64,000 nt of DNA from Malania oleifera (GCF_029873635.1 NC_080423.1:95327191-95391190); one strand, 5' to 3'; shown: positions 1-17,654, counted from the first letter of the stretch. Notes: generated from the letters alone by a model not told the origin. Made by a program: numbers and translations.

Positions 1-212
1 AATCTGTAAACTGTTCCAAGCAGCAAAATCTATGTGTGGGATGTTGAAAAATAAGGATGAATTGCAAAGAATTTGGTCAATATTTTTTAGCTATTAATTA
101 TTTTCATATTTAATTTCTCAAGTGCCCTACAATTTTTCCTCATGTATATTATGATTAGAGGCATAACAAGCAAGTGTTCAAGGTAAGAGGAATGCATCAT
201 ATAGAAGATCTA

Positions 213-5493
<5,281 letters not shown>

Positions 5494-6000
5494 GGGTGGC
5501 GGAAGACGGCCGGCTGAGGGTGAAAGTCAACTGTATTGACACACCTGGGTAGCTAGCTCCTCACACAGACACACAAAAAATCCACTGTGCAGCTAAAAGC
5601 GGTAGCAGAATTTGAGCTAGCTAGCAAGCCTCCAACTCTGCCAAAAGGTACCAGCAAAAAGAGCCAAAAAGTGGGTGTTTGATCTATACTGGCCTGCTTT
5701 TCTTTTGCTTTGTTTTGCTTCTTGTAACTGAAACTTTTGAGTTTGGCTTGGCTTGGAAGGCAATCAAAGCAGAAGGCATCAACACCTCCACCTCCCACAG
5801 CTCCCACTGGCTAGTGCACGCCCAATGCCATCATGCCCCTCTTGCACAAAGCATTGGATTTTGATTTCTGGTACTGTTTGCTGGCTGCGGCCCAAAGTCT
5901 GCATCTGGTTTATGATGGATTGGACGTTTTACCATTTCCTCCGCAACCCCACCATGACCAAATGCCACACACAAAATCACAGACCATACTTATGACTCAT
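5494..6000 (-). promoter_or_regulatory. 5' flank of the receptor kinase gene (presumed promoter and 5' UTR)
   Basis: This is the sequence immediately upstream of the kinase start codon. It contains GCTAGCTAG-type runs and short CA-rich stretches. No convincing TATA box or conserved element could be picked out by eye, so it is assigned only by position. Small open frames here on both strands have no recognisable product. Confidence 0.35.
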
Positions 6001-6256
6001 TATTAAATTTTAAAGGGCAATCAAAGACCCAGCAATGCATCCTTTGAACAGGCCAATTCATGATATTACTTAATTAGTTCATGTGTAACCAGCCGAAGGA
6101 ATTCATAGTTTCATCATATTATGTTCACATGACATGATGTGGTGCTTAATTGATTGATTAATTATCAGATTAAGCAATCCATGATATGGATATGTTTGTT
6201 CGGTCTCACGCTTGAACAGTTGGTGACAACGGGACCCATGAATGCACCCAACCACA

Positions 6257-6283
6257 ACCCCCCCCCCCCCCCACCCCCTCGCC
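6257..6283. repeat. Poly-C tract
   Basis: A run of about 16 consecutive C followed by ACCCCC. It is a mononucleotide tract in otherwise AT-rich intergenic DNA and prone to length error in sequencing. Confidence 0.8.
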
Positions 6284-7311
6284 CAAGCCCCTTGAATAAT
6301 TACTAAAAATTGTGAATATAATAAAATTAATCACTCTATTTCTACACGCTTGTATTATTTTATTTCTGTTTTATTATAGCACTTGTCATCCACGACATGA
6401 TTTGTTAAATGAGAAATTTTACAAAATTTGGATTATTAAGATTAAAGCATCGAGCAATTATCTATAATAGTATTTATTAATTAAGTATTTGTTTGGAACT
6501 TGCAAAATTTTTAAAAAAATAAAGAAAAATATAAAGAAATTCACTTTTTCATGTTAAGAATCACGAAAATAAGAAAGAAAACAAAAAAATATGCCAAATT
6601 AATCAATAAAAATATGATTTACGTATCTTTTACATTTGATTTTTCTTAACTCTTAACTATATTAAAATAAATTTCATTTTTAGCAGTATTTGGTATTAAC
6701 GTGAAAAATATAATTAAAATTAAATTTTATTTTTATTTTATTTTCTTTTTATTTTTTCAAACTAAAATCCTTGATCCAAACGAGCCCTAAAGAAAAGTGG
6801 TTTTCAATTTATGCGGTGGTCGTTATTCCCAAATTTTCCTTCTTTTCTCCACTAATTTAAGAATAGGTAAAAAGATAAAAAATAGAGTTGGCACTTTAAG
6901 CATGCAATAAGAGAAAACCGAAACCTTATAAATTGCCTTTTTAAAAAATAAATCAATAATTACTAATAATTTAATGTTATAAATTCATAATTATACAACA
7001 CACGTACCAAAAAATAAGAGTAAAGTTCGGAAAAATTTTTTGAATCTTCTAAATATGATACTATATTTCTTGATGAGATTAAAATTTTATTAAGAAAATC
7101 ATCCTTTACTTAAATATATATATATATATATATGTATATATATTATCTTGAACACCATTTCATCACCATTATTATTATTTTTTAATTATAAAATAAAAAA
7201 AAATATAATGATATTCAAAAAAAATAAAGAGGGTTTGTCTAGATTTACCCTAAAAAAAATATCTATATGTTGCACTTTAAATTTAGAAGCTGACAAGAGA
7301 GTTTAAATGCC

Positions 7312-7565
7312 CTATGGTGTGCCTAGTGGCAAGTTCGGTAGGGTGGGGTACCCTTGTACAGGGCTCCTAATTGTGGACCTGTAGCCAGTTGTCAGCGCTG
7401 CTTGGTCAACATATATATGCGACCTTTTTTTTTCGCCTCGAAGGCGTGGTTAAGTGGTAAACCAAGACGTAGTCTATGCGTGTGGCTAATTCAAAATCAA
7501 GACGAGACCAACATTTAAAAAAACAAAATGAAAGTCTCCCCAAATGACGTCAATTTGATCTAATC
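7312..7565 (+). repeat. Possible degenerate tRNA-derived SINE
   Basis: Two stretches resemble an RNA polymerase III A box: GCCTAGTGGCAAG near 7320 and GTGGTTAAGTGG near 7447. A loose B-box-like GGCTAATTCAAAATC follows near 7483. Composition is far less AT-rich than the surroundings. No clear target duplication or tail was found, so this is only suggestive of an old SINE. The alternative is a chance island of unrelated repeat DNA. Confidence 0.25.
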
Positions 7566-8727
7566 AAGATGTAACGAAAATAAAGCTCTGGATTTGAAAT
7601 TTCAAAATTAGAAGTTGTCAATAAAAATTATTAAAAATTGAATTGTTAAATTTTTGAAATTTAAATCAACTAAATTCTTGAATACATGAAACATGATCAG
7701 AATTTTTTAAAAAAATACAAAAAATAAAATAAATTAATATTATAATAAATTAAAACTAATTATTACACTTTAAGGCCACTTTTGTTGTCCTACAAGGATA
7801 ATTTTATTTTATATGAATGCCAAAAAATGGTGAAGATTTTTTTTGGACAATTTTAATTAATTTTTCAAAATTATTTGAAATTTTAAGAATTTTATTTCAA
7901 AAAATAAAATCGGTGCTAAACTTAAAATACTTAAGTATTTAAATTTTCTTTAAAGGATAAGTCTACCATTCCAAGAGTTATACTGCATGTGGATATATCT
8001 TTGATGAAATTGATTGCAATAGATACCAAATATATCTTTGATGTCAAATACATTTTCAAAAATATTTTGGATCAAAGCTAGAATTGTGTTTGATGTAATA
8101 TTGATGTCAACAATTAATGTGGTCAAGATTTTAATTTTTGAATTGACGTTAGAGAGAGTCCTCTCCTCAAGCTTCATTTTCTTTTTGAAATTGCAAGAAA
8201 GGTGGAGCTGTTGTTGAGCTGTAAATGATCCAAAATTAAATTTTGATTGACTTTACAATTGAATTTGATGCTGAGAATGAAAATTCATGTGAATCGGGTC
8301 TCAAATTGTATATCATCAATATCTTGACATCGAAAAAGGTCCTCTCGGAATTATTCCAATTCAAAAATTAAGATTCAAACCACGAGATCAACACATGAGA
8401 AAACTCATTTTAATTTTTGTTGACAACTACATAAAATATTTAGAAATTTTGTAATGCCTTATTTACATTTTACTTTTGTTTACCAGATAATGTATGTAAG
8501 CTTTTACTGCAAGCAAGGATAATTATGGAGTAAGATAAAATTTTGTCATTGAAGTCAAAAGCTAATCTATTGAAAAGGGAAAATTTTGACATTACACTTG
8601 CAAAACAGAATCTCATACAAGTGAAAATTGTTGGGTTATTCTGCATCGATTATGGAAGGAGTTGGTGGTTAATTATTAAGTGTAAGAAAAAATCTCATCC
8701 TTTGAGCTAACTTTTGGAGTTGAGAAA

Positions 8728-8945
8728 ATGCTAGATCACCTAATACTAATATCAGAGTTGGTTATCAGGAGGTTTTGGATTCTAGTCTTGTCGCTCGCAT
8801 TTATTTTGTGGTATTTAAATATTTATTATGTTTTTATCTCTTCACATGCTATATCGAGCTATACGTCAGGAGGAGTGTTAAAACTTGAAATACATTATTG
8901 GCTCATTTCCTAACAGCTTAACATTTTAGATAAAGTGGTAATCTA
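8728..8945 (+). repeat. Remnant of a dispersed retroelement-like repeat
   Basis: The block has a TATCAGAG-like motif, a GGAGGAGTGTTAAAACTTG polypurine-like junction and a tail ending TGGTAATCTAACA. This arrangement recalls a dispersed plant repeat, but no coding frame or terminal repeats remain and I cannot assign a family. Confidence 0.25.
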
Positions 8946-11290
8946 ACAAAAACGGAGTAACATTTTTTGTAATTAATATAAAAATATTTTTGAACGTAAT
9001 GAAGGACTCATTGACAACGTCAAATCAAATAATATAATTTAATATTATTCTTTATTATCTTTTCATTTGAATTATGGATTAGTAACTTAATTTGATAGTA
9101 GCTAGCAAATGCTTTAAACGCGTCGAAAGGTAATTCTTTAGATAGTCAAGAATAATACATTCGTAACATCCCATAGAAAATTAATTTTTACTTTTTGCAT
9201 TATTCACATGATAGACAGTTATGTTTGATTTTCACAAGACAATAAAATTTTTTAAAGTGAGTACAAAAAATTCAAGTGATAAATTTGATTTTCTTTTTTT
9301 TATTTTAGCCATTCTTATGTACGGAGAATACTGACCGGATTACCCACTTAAATTTATAATTATTACCAGATTTACCTTGTGTTTGAGGACATGAAACTCG
9401 GACCTTAAATTCGAGTTTTTGTAGATTTACACAAAATATCGAAAATTCAAATCTCGAAATCTATATTGCAAAAATACAATCCCAAATTTTCTTTTAGAGT
9501 GTTTTTTTTTTTCCTTAACGTGTAATGAAATAAAAGATAAATCAAACAACTCAATCAAGAAAAAGGAAATTAAGTTCAAATCAAATGATATTGTGAGTAC
9601 CTCTTTTGAGCCATACACAGGAGAGAGGAAGCTTATAAGAAGGCTGATGAGAGGATGAGTCTAGAAATTTAATTGAACTGATATCTAAAACAATGGCTGC
9701 GCCATTGGAGACAGTAGAATACGTGAAGAAAATGCTGAAGGGAGAGAGAGTTGCCTTAAGGAAATGGTTTGTGGGGAGTCTTAAGTTACTTTCTGCAATT
9801 AATGTGAAGCGGTTCATAAGTGTCAAAAAAATAAAAAAACAACTAAGGCTTTTTGAACTGTTCTTTTTCAGTATAAATTCTTTTTTTTTTGGGGGGGATG
9901 GTTTATTTGGGGCCTTAGCTGTATAAGGTGTAGCCCATCACCCATTCTAATTTCCTTCTTATGCTTTTTAAGGTTAGAATTAGGGTTGCAAATGAGCTGA
10001 ACTAAGTAAAATTTTACCATGCTTAAGTTTATTTATTAAATTTGAGTTTGAGTTGATCTGAAAGACTGAAAAGAAATTTAAATAAATATAATTGCTTAAA
10101 TTTTTATGCAAATGAATGAATTAAGAAGCCCCTACCAATATGAGTTTTTGAGATGCTTATGAATGGTTTGGATTTTTCGAAACCTCTAGATGTGAGAGGC
10201 GAGAGACTTCTATGGGTTTGATAGGTAAAAAGGTGAAAGGAAGCACTTGTTATTATTGTCTTAGGATTTTTTAGCCGCCATGACAACCAAATTAGTTGGG
10301 TATTGGCCCTATCATGGAATTAAAGTTATGGGATTTTAAGTAAACAAGCTAATGACCAAGCAATCCCTACTTTTAGGCTCATTATAGTCTATCGAACCTA
10401 GTTGGACATATTGAATGAGTCCATAAATGAGTATAATTTAAACCTATTAAATGGGTCCAACCAAGCTTGTAACTAAATCGATCACAACTCAAAATGAGCC
10501 AAGCTTGTTCAAGTTTATTAGGTTTGATTTCTTGATTAAATGAGTATCAAATTAGACTTGAAAATCAGTTATTTATAAAATGAATGAGCTTAAATGATCT
10601 CTTAGCGCATTAACCTTTTGAAACATTCATGAGTGACTTGGTTTGTTTACAAGCCCAGTTAAAACTTGAGACCTCCAATATAGAGTCCCACAATTCAACC
10701 ATTAAAATATCCTCTATATTGGTGCCTTTATAGGATAGAACTGGATTGATTATGATTATTATTGTCTTCCTTTTTTTATTGAAACATCTATCAAGTAATG
10801 GTTAATTATTCAAAACATCAAAATTCCTTTAATAAGCTAGATCTAGAAATCATGGTTAGATCTAGATATGCTACTAGGACGTACCTCTTTATTGAAATTG
10901 AAGAGTTAGGGAATGTTGGAGTTGTAGGTGGCATGGAGAATGTGTAGGAAAAGATTAGTAGAGGCAAGTGACCTGGAAAAGATAAGCACAAGCAGGTGGT
11001 GAAAGTGTCGAAGAAAACAAGTAGAGTAAGGACATGTGGGGGTATGTTAGAGAAGACTATTAGGGCAGTGACAGTTATAGGGGATGTGTTGAACAAGATG
11101 GGGCCATTGGAAATGGGGTAGAGAAGATTAGGGTAGGGGTAGTTAGGAGTGTGCAAAAGAAGATTAATAGATACAAGTGAAGGGCGTGTGCTAAAAATAA
11201 TGAGCGAGCTCAGCTAAGACATCCTTTTCTTGCTTTTTTTTTTTGGTTTTTGAGATGGTTTTCCAAGGTAGGATGATGAGGGGACTAGCA

Positions 11291-13788
11291 TGTTGTGCAA
11301 ATTTATGCGCAGCAGAAACAAACGATCTTACAATGCAGCGATTAACAATGAAATATACAGAAAACACAATCACACATATTATAATGAAAGCAATAAAAAA
11401 ATTACACGAAGAATTACGTGGTTCAGCAATGCCTACATCCACATAAACAAACGACAATGAATTTTTCACCATCTTGTGTCCAAGACATGAGAGTTACAAC
11501 ATATAACATACATATATAACCCTTGATCCCAGAGGTTTTCCCCCCGAAACCCAACCTATACAACTTCCTAATTCAAATTTCAAAAACCAGCATTGGGTAA
11601 CATAGCCAAATCGTTGACAGTTTCAGACATACCGTCGATGATTTAATATCCAGACCAAACAGTTGAAGTAACATAACCAGTGTAATGAACTTCTATCTAA
11701 CTTGGGGTTTTTTTTTTATATATATACTATAACATTTATAATGCTCTGATACCAAACTGAATCAAACCCAACCATTAATCTAGCAGCGAGAAGCGGAAAT
11801 CAAATAAACATAACCATATATAATTATATACAATACTAGAGTGCTAAAATGTTTCCCAAAATATACATATATGACTGTTTCCTAAAATACCCTCAACTAG
11901 CTAGGGCTATACAAAAATACTCCCAGAAATACTCACTCTACTGTCAGGGCAATACTGAGGCCTCTCTATCTGCGAGCCTAATCTGCTTGCCTACCTAGAT
12001 CACCTGAAAAATGTTAAAGTAATGGATGAGGCAAATGAGTTACAATACTATGAAAACCTATTACTATATAATCATGTATCACTGAATCTATAAATACAAT
12101 ACCAATAATATAAACCATCACCTTTTCCCTGTTGCTTAACATATCTGTACTTTAAGTTTCTACTCAAAATACTTCTAATATGTATATATATATTTTCTGT
12201 CTCTGTAAATCTGTATATACTTAATAATAACTGAAAACTTTCCTGTGGATAACTGTGTGTCATAATTTAACCCCTCATGACAGGGTTGTGCGGCCCGTAG
12301 GCAGGATCTATCCTGACTGGCTAACCAGGATAAACCACTATACTCCATCGGTCTGATCAGCCCTCCTCAACCCATATCTGATGGGGAGCATGTCCACTTG
12401 TGGGCTCTATACGATCGACCTTTATACCACGTATTATCTGAATAGGTGGTTGCACTCTATACTGTATATAGTTACGGTACCGTGTTCTGTAAATTGTATC
12501 TATAATGTATTAGGGTTTGATACTATATAATACATTTCTATATACAACTATCTGTTTTATCATGATTCTGTAATAATTGTATAAACCATGACGATGAGAT
12601 AAACTGTATCTATATCAATTGTATTTTTTGAAATAAACTGTAAAACTGTAGGTTATTATAATGTAAACTGTATCTGTATTAACTGTATAAGCATAGTATT
12701 CTGTACCTACTATAAAACATATTCACTGTCTGTATATTCTGTAAAACAAAGCTCTGAAAAATACTGTAAAGCATGTCCCTGTACTATATTTATATTCTCA
12801 AGCCACACAATAATTTAAAACATATTATACATAATTGATAAACTGTATAAATTTTTGCTGTGAATAATAATCTGGTAAAATATACATTTTATACTGAAAA
12901 TTATTCTAAAATTGTCTAACATAGCATATTTCCCTTACCTAACTATTAAAAACCCTTATCGTATACCGGTCCTACCCCCGTGGGGCTTCCTACTCGACAC
13001 CCTGAAAACAACATTTGCTAGAACAGAATATCAATATTTCTTTGTCTACATCATTTCCTACAACTGCCAGAAGGCCAAAAATTGACTAAAAGGCCTTAGC
13101 CTGATTCTAGGAAGAAATTCGACTCGATCCCACCGACGATCCGCCCCAGCAGACTTGAAGAGAACTCCGCCAGGAGTATCGTGGTGGTCTCAGATCGTCG
13201 ATCCGACGACTGATGAGGCTGAAATCAAAGAGAGAAGAGGGAAGGACCGTAGAAGAGAGAGAAGAGAGGTTTTGGTGAATTTCCTGCATAGAAAAATGAG
13301 TTTGGCACTATTTATACTACGGCATTCGTCGATGAGCCACGTCACCTCGTCGGCGAGTCTTGTAAAAAGTTTGTCAACGAACCTGCACCCTCGTTGACGA
13401 ATTTCAGACTTCCAAAAATCCACTCTCGGTATCTTCTCATCGACAAAACTTATCTTCGTCGACGAGACCCTATGTTATCCTCGTCGACGATTGCCCTGTG
13501 TTCGTTGACAAGGCCGTCAGAAAATTCCTGAATTATTATACCCCAAAGTGCAACGTCGTTGACGAATGCTTCAGCTTCCTCCTTTTGTTTCTGTTTCCAT
13601 TTTCCTCCCTCTTTATTATTTAAATATCATTATTCTTCGAGTCGTTACAACCATGCCAGTCGACTATTTCATTACACCCTGACAAAACCATCAACGGTTT
13701 GCTCCTGCAAACCATAGCTATTGTTTTCTACCATGCTTTCTCATTTGCACATGCATTCCACTCAACATATGAGTCACATATTACAATA
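11291..13788 (-). repeat. 3' LTR of H1, interrupted by solo LTR C
   Basis: The parts 11291-11680 and 13650-13788 align with the 5' LTR at 34732-35148, for example around GAATTACGTGGTTCAG and the closing block CACTCAACATATGAG. The net length is about 520 bp against 417 bp for the right copy; the right copy lacks a block around the C insertion point. The end has mutated from ACAACA to ACAATA. Confidence 0.8.
11681..13649 (-). mobile_element. C: solo LTR of a Tekay-like gypsy family, inverted relative to B
   Basis: Termini are TGTAATGA and TCGTTACA. Flanks are ACCAG (11676-11680) and ACCAT (13650-13654), a probable target duplication with one change. The sequence is an inverted relative of B over its whole length and is related to the LTRs of D. 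On the minus strand it carries an array of TCGTCGACGA-like palindromes (about 13320-13570), then a TATAAATA box (near 13308-13315), then long AT-rich sequence, the conserved CATTTTTCAGGTGA block (about 11999-12022), and a GGTATCAGAGC motif about 70 bp from the end. No internal region or second LTR is present. Confidence 0.85.
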
Positions 13789-13935
13789 ATCTCCACCTTG
13801 GCGAATATACACCCCTTAGGAGAAACCCGAAAACATAATATGTTGCTCCACCTTGGACAATAGGTTGGGACCACCTCCCATCTATCAACTGGAGGCAAAA
13901 ACGAAGTCCAAGCAATGCTTGAACTTGTCCCTAAC
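13789..13935 (-). pseudogene. H1 pol 3' end and polypurine tract
   Basis: This is the last part of the H1 pol frame (minus), cut off from the rest by A and B. The polypurine-like AAGGTGGAGAT abuts the LTR at 13788. Across the A/B insertion the reading GTTAGGGACAAGTTC resembles the usual copia C-terminal IRDKFKHCL stretch. Confidence 0.65.
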
Positions 13936-15618
13936 TGTAGTAACCTGAACAAAAAAAAATATCTTGAGGAGATATTTTTAGATTACTTAAGGGCTAAGTT
14001 ATGTTTATTATATAACTCTCTCTCTCTCTCTAAGATCTCGGGCGGCTCGTTGCCCAAATTAATGGTCCAACGTTACTACGTGGATTAGAGGGTGAATCTT
14101 TACAAGTCATACAGAGTAGAATCTCGATTTGAGGATTTTCGGGTTTTTACCCCGAAGTTGAGGTAAGGGTCGAAACGAGCCTAGTGACTTGTAGATCTGT
14201 ACTAAATGGGGGGAATGATGACGTATGGTCTTGCGGTTTTAGGATTTGGGAATCTGTGTGGCTATTTTGAGCGATTTGGAGTCGTGTTTCGGTGTTCGGG
14301 AACAGGTAAGGGGATTTGTTTATATCAATTATTTTTAAAATCTGATCTGGTAGAACTATAGGTTATGTTTATACAGATGTTTTGGTTACTTGTTTGGAAA
14401 ATTTCAGCGGGTGAGATTGCCGATTTTTTAGGTGTGTGGTTTTTTGGGAAAATTAGGGTTTCAGGTATCGTCTCCATTTCTTTTTTAAAATCGTTTATTT
14501 GAATGAAACTAATGTATAAAGATGATCGTACCTTTATTATATGTTAAACTATATTTTCGGATCAATTATCATATGATTGTTTAATTATCCAAATAAGTGT
14601 GGCAGAAGAGGATATTTTGTGATGATTGAGTTGTGATGTGTTTGAAATGGAATATAGGAACAGGAGTTCCAAACTGTTTTCAAGAATGGTGGTTACTGAC
14701 ATGCTGATTTCATTGTCGTGGGGTCAATAATTACATGCTGGTTTGATTCCGTGGGGTCGATACATTCCATATTAATACCATGGGGTCGTAAGACATGTCG
14801 AGTTAATACCGATGGTCATAAATTGCCGTTTTATGCCAAAGAGTGTGAAAATACTAGATTTGTGTCGATTCAATACCGTGGGTCAATAATGACATGCCGA
14901 TTTGCCAGATTATGGTTACTAAAATTTCGGTTCAATACCATGGCATCAATAATAACATGCCGATTTTCCAGATAATATCGAGGGCTATGGAATACCGGTT
15001 CAATACTGTGGGTCAATAATGACATGTCGGTTTTCCAGATTATGGTTACTAAAATGCCACTTCAATACCGTGGGTCAATAATGACATGTCGGTTTGTCGG
15101 ATTATACCGATGATTGTGAAATATACTGGAACTCTTTGTGAAAATATTGGAAATGTGAAATGCTTTGTTTCTTATTGAAATAACACTCATGTGCCCACAC
15201 ACTGATATAACTTGATTCTCCTTTACTGAGAAGTGTCTCACCCCAATTATACAAATCAGTTTCAAGTCCTTCAGGTAGCCGAACCTAGTGTTCTAGAGGG
15301 TTCTAGAGCATAGTATTCTGTTAGTTTTTGTAAGTACTGTTGTGAGTACTGAATTGTAGCTAGGATGTCACTTTGGATTATGTTGGATACCTAGGGTTGA
15401 TGTTTTGTATTATGACAGACTTAGTACTCTGGTATGAATGAATGTAATAGGTTGAAATATGTTCTGCTGCTTTATTCATGTGAATAGTGGTTGTGAGTAG
15501 GGAATCCACGAGCCTAACCCTCATATTTATTGGTATCATGGATATTTGTATGATACAGATACAAGTTAGGTTCTTAGATCACACCCTGGAGCCCATTTTC
15601 GAGGTTTGGGCCGTGACA
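13936..15618 (+). mobile_element. A: solo LTR, 1.68 kb, with CTAAC target duplication
   Basis: Starts TGTAGTAACC and ends GGCCGTGACA. CTAAC flanks both sides (13931-13935 and 15619-15623). It has no coding region. A CT-rich stretch (about 14012-14030), a block of imperfect tandem repeats (14715-15110) and a CTTCAGGTAGCC motif near the 3' end match the layout of Tekay-like gypsy LTRs, such as B and D, but the sequence is clearly a different family. Orientation is set by that motif order. B sits immediately downstream. Confidence 0.8.
14715..15110 (+). repeat. Imperfect tandem repeats inside solo LTR A
   Basis: Units of varying length repeat the core TACCGTGGGTCAATAATGAC followed by ATGCCGGTTT-like and CCAGATTATGGTTAC segments. 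At least six core copies are visible (near 14720, 14750, 14785, 14870, 14935, 15005, 15065). Confidence 0.8.
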
Positions 15619-15623
15619 CTAAC

Positions 15624-17649
15624 TGTAATGACCTGAACAATAATGATATTTAAATAATAAAGAGTGGGGGGGGGGGGAAATGGAAACAGTAACAGAAGGA
15701 GGCAGCCGACTTTGTCGACGAACGAAGCGTTTGTCGACAACATTACATTTTGGAGGTGATAATTCCAAGAAATTTCTCAGGCCTCATTGACGAACACAGG
15801 GGTTTCGTCAACGAGGTCCCATCTCGTCGACGAGAAGATACCGAGAGAGGATTTTTGGGATGTCTGAAATTCGTCGACGAGGGTGCAGGTTCGTCGATGA
15901 ACTTTCTACAGGACTCATCGATGAGGTGACGTGGTTCGTCGATGAATCCCACAGTATAAATAGTGCTAAACTCGGATTTTACGTTGAAAATTTCAGCTGA
16001 GAAACCCTCTCTTCCTCCCCTGCGATTTTTTTTCCAATTTTCTTCGATTTCGGCCCCATCAGTCATCGGATCGATGATCTGAGGCCACCACAACGCTTTT
16101 GGGGAAGTTCTCTCCAAGACTGCTAGAGCGGATCGTCGGTGGGACAAAATTGGATTTCATCCCAGATTCAGGGTAAGGCCTTTTAGTCAATTTTTGGCCT
16201 TCTGGCAACTGTAAGAAATGATGTAGGTAAAGAAATATTGATATTTTGTTCTAGAGAATGTCGTTCTCAAGGTGTCGTGTAGGAAGCCCTGTGGGGGTAG
16301 GACCGGTATATGATAAGGGCTTTTAAATAGTCAGGTAAGGGAAATATGCTATGTTAGGCAGTTTAAGAATGATTTTCAGTATAAAATGTATATTTTATCA
16401 GATTATTATTCACAACAGAAATTATACAATTCATCAAGTATATTTAATATGTTTTAAATTACTGTGTAGCTTGAGAATATTGATATAGTACAAAAGTATG
16501 TTTTGTAGTATTTTTAGAGTATGTTGTACAAAATATATAGACAGTGTACATGTTTTACAGCATTTTTCAGAATACCATGATTATACAGATTTACAGTTTA
16601 TTATAGAAATACAGTTGAAATAGATACAGTTTATAGTACCATGACATACAGTTTTACAGTTCATTTCAAAAATACAGTTGATACAGATACAGTTTATCAC
16701 AACGTCATGGTTTATATAGTTATTACAGAATCATGGTAAAACAGGTAGTTATATATAGAGATGTATTATATAGTATCAGACCCTGTGGGGCCATTACAGA
16801 TTACAGATTACGGTACCATTGCTACATACAGTATATAGAGTGCAACCACCTATTCAGATAATACGTGGTATAAAGGTCGATCGTATAGAGCCCGCGAGTG
16901 GACAGACTCCCCATTAGATATGGGTTGAGGAGGGTTAATCAGACTGATGGAGTATAGTGGTTTATCCTGATTGGCCAACCAGGGTAGATCCCGCCTACGG
17001 GCCGCACAACCCTATCACGAGGGGTTAAATCATGACACACAGTTATCCACAGGGAAGTTTTTAGTTATTATTATGTTTATACAAATTTACAGAGATAGAA
17101 AATATATATATAAGAAGTATTTTGAGTAGAAACCTAAAGTACAGATATGATAAGCAACCGGGAAAAGATGATGGTTTATATTACTAGTATTTTTTTACAA
17201 ATTATGTGATACATGATTATATAGTGATAGATTTTCACAGTATGGTAACTCAATTGCCCCACACTAGCAATAACATATTTTATCTTACTGTGCGTTGGCT
17301 CGTCCCATTACTTTAACATTTTTCAGGTGATCCAGGTAGGCGAGTAGACTAGGCTCGTAGATAGAGGGGCTTCAGTATTGCCCTGACAGTAGAGTGAGTA
17401 TTTTGGGAGTATTTTTGTATAGCCCTAGCCAGTTGAGGGTATTTTTTTGGAAAACAGTCATATATGTATATTTTGGAAAACATTTTAGCACTCTGGTATT
17501 GTATATAATTATATATGGTTGTGTTCATCTAATTTTCGCTTCTTCCTGCTTAGGTTGATGGTTGGGTTTAATTCAATTTGGTATCAGAGCATTATAGTTG
17601 TTATACCATAGTCTAAAAAAAACCCCTAGTTAAATAGCAAGTCGTTACA
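15624..17649 (+). mobile_element. B: solo LTR of a Tekay-like gypsy family, 2.03 kb
   Basis: Starts TGTAATGACC and ends AAGTCGTTACA, with a perfect CTAAC duplication (15619-15623, 17650-17654). Order along it: a palindrome array (15711-15946; nine TCGTCGACGA-like sites); TATAAATAG (15955); a T-rich leader; a long AT-rich part; a GC-richer block with CCGCACAACCCTATCACGAG (16991); and ACATTTTTCAGGTGATCC (about 17317). A GGTATCAGAGC primer-site-like motif lies about 70 bp before the end, inside the element. It is the inverted relative of C and shares layout with the LTRs of D. Confidence 0.85.
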
Positions 17650-17654
17650 CTAAC

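Larger units (their letters stand above)
6001..11290. other. AT-rich intergenic region without a supportable gene
   Basis: About 5.3 kb of low-complexity, AT-rich sequence separates the receptor kinase gene from retroelement H1. It holds a poly-C run near 6257-6272, a TA microsatellite near 7110-7141 and two weak repeat remnants listed separately. A minus-strand open frame at 9581-9826 ends at a possible splice donor but matches no family I recognise. The frame at 10818-11156 (minus) is compositionally odd and also unrecognised. Neither is called a gene. Confidence 0.6.

Noticed and set aside
5553..5995. Small open frames on both strands upstream of the receptor kinase
   Set aside because: They overlap each other, are low in complexity, have no recognisable domain and lie in the 5' flank.
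7439..7500. Possible tRNA gene from A-box- and B-box-like motifs
   Set aside because: No acceptor stem, no cloverleaf and a poor B box; treated as a weak SINE remnant.
9581..9826. Minus-strand open frame with a possible donor at its end
   Set aside because: No family resemblance, no partner exon and an AT-rich context. Kept only as a remark in the intergenic entry.
10818..11156. 112-codon minus-strand frame just before H1
   Set aside because: Composition is repetitive and Pro/Thr/Phe-rich, with no motif and no splice or promoter support; probably chance.
14715..15110. Tandem repeats of LTR A as a CRISPR array or satellite
   Set aside because: Units vary in length and similarity, spacers are not unique and of equal size, and the block lies within a TG...CA element with a target duplication in plant DNA.
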